DNA from: an uncultured Pelagibacteraceae bacterium
Lineage (GTDB): Bacteria > Pseudomonadota > Alphaproteobacteria > Pelagibacterales > Pelagibacteraceae
Assembly (NCBI GenBank): GCA_902584015.1
Contig: CACHYG010000008.1
Coordinates: forward strand, 1 to 36,545
Direction: 5' to 3'
Length of the DNA stretch: 36,545 nt
Each line of letters begins with the position of its first letter. The first letter of the stretch is position 1. The notes under the pieces were generated by a model. It searched no databases. It saw nothing but the letters and a program-made list of their open reading frames with translations, and was not told the DNA's origin. The position numbers were made by a program, and so were the translations under genes. Shown here one piece after another: positions 35,996-36,545 of the stretch.

Positions 35996-36545
35996 ATGAA
36001 TCAAAAAAACTCTTTAGGTCTTGATAAATGTTTTGGTGAATTAGATGATCCATTTAAGTTATTTGAGGAATGGTTTAATGAAGCAAAAAAGTCGGAAATA
36101 AATGACCCAAATGCCTTAGCGCTTGGCACAGCAGACAAAAGCGGAGTTCCGAATGTAAGAATGGTTCTTCTTAAAGGTTTTAGTGATAAAGGTTTTGTTT
36201 TTTACACAAATCTTAATAGTAAGAAAAGTGGTGATTTAAAAAATAACCCAAACGCCTCAATGTGTTTCCACTGGAAAAGTTTATTAAGACAAATAAGAAT
36301 AGTTGGAACTATAACTAACGTTTCAAAACAAGAGGCTGATGATTACTATAATAGTAGAGCATATGGAAGTCGTATTGGTGCTTGGGCCTCTAATCAAAGC
36401 ACAGTTTTAAAAAACAGAGAAGAATTATATGCATCGATTGAAAGTTTTAAGAAAAAGTTTCCTGAAGAAAAAAAAGTTCCAAGACCTGACTATTGGTCAG
36501 GGTGGTCTCTTTTGCCAAAAGAAATTGAATTTTGGCTAGATGGAG
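35996..36545 (+). CDS. pdxH: Pyridoxamine 5'-phosphate oxidase (3' partial)
   Basis: FMN-dependent oxidase that makes pyridoxal 5'-phosphate from PNP or PMP. The first 183 codons are in the window and the frame is open at the right edge. Visible motifs are [62 protein letters not shown] and the late [17 protein letters not shown]. The usual family length is about 210 residues, so a few tens are missing. TATAAT at 35967-35972 in the spacer may be its -10; no Shine-Dalgarno is seen. Confidence 0.95.
   Translation, partial: MNQKNSLGLDKCFGELDDPFKLFEEWFNEAKKSEINDPNALALGTADKSGVPNVRMVLLKGFSDKGFVFYTNLNSKKSGDLKNNPNASMCFHWKSLLRQIRIVGTITNVSKQEADDYYNSRAYGSRIGAWASNQSTVLKNREELYASIESFKKKFPEEKKVPRPDYWSGWSLLPKEIEFWLDG

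Overview
The window looks like core chromosome of a free-living marine alphaproteobacterium of the SAR11 clade (Pelagibacterales). The base composition is strongly AT-rich and lysine, asparagine and isoleucine dominate the proteins. Packing is extreme: only about 600 of 36,545 bases lie outside genes, and the longest spacer is 87 bases. Many neighbours overlap by 1 to 20 bases. Alphaproteobacterial markers include a TrcR/DUF1013 regulator, a cysteine-free L31, an rluD-rpoH pair and the yebC-ruvC-tol-pal-ftsH order. No insertion sequence, prophage, CRISPR array, integrase or toxin-antitoxin pair was seen, and no stretch over 300 bases lacks a gene.

Layout. (1) 1-3376, plus: the end of a division/cell-wall cluster (ftsW, murG, murC), which stops at murC. 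(2) 3378-11636, minus: one near-continuous block of tkt, gap, pgk, class I fba, thiE, efp, suhB, rpmE, trcR, rpsU and initiator tRNA-fMet, joining lower glycolysis/gluconeogenesis to translation genes. (3) 11691-15010, plus: a small coiled-coil gene, zapA, 5-formyl-THF cyclo-ligase, a YmdB-type phosphodiesterase, yebC and a RuvC-fold nuclease. (4) 15065-20924, plus: tolQ-tolR-tolA-tolB-pal-cpoB and tilS, with the only convincing intrinsic terminator between pal and cpoB. (5) 20993-27390, plus: ftsH, folP, glmM, thiD, purA. (6) 27387-31848, mostly minus: rpoH, rluD, a two-gene ABC-2 exporter and a Sua5-type tsaC, with tRNA-Arg(TCG) on plus between rluD and the exporter. (7) 31869-36545: xseB, ispA and dxs (plus), aroC (minus) and a partial pdxH (plus).

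How the genes work together. FtsW/MurG/MurC, GlmM and ZapA serve septal peptidoglycan; Tol-Pal draws the outer membrane in at division. Tkt, GAPDH, PGK and aldolase interconvert triose, pentose and hexose phosphates. ThiE and ThiD are present without any thiC in the window, fitting the known SAR11 need for external pyrimidine precursor. Dxs and IspA make isoprenoids; FolP and the cyclo-ligase serve folate. RpoH and FtsH are in the same window, and ftsH has a sequence resembling an alphaproteobacterial heat-shock promoter.

I found no wholly new multi-gene system. The points most worth a second look are a MOC1/phage-like resolvase in the ruvC slot with ruvA and ruvB missing beside it, a probable AUU start for rpsU, an initiator tRNA lacking one of its three conserved G-C pairs, promoters that nearly abut start codons (ftsH, rpmE), a GAPDH with an altered coenzyme-selectivity residue, and two convergent gene pairs whose stop codons share one TTAA.
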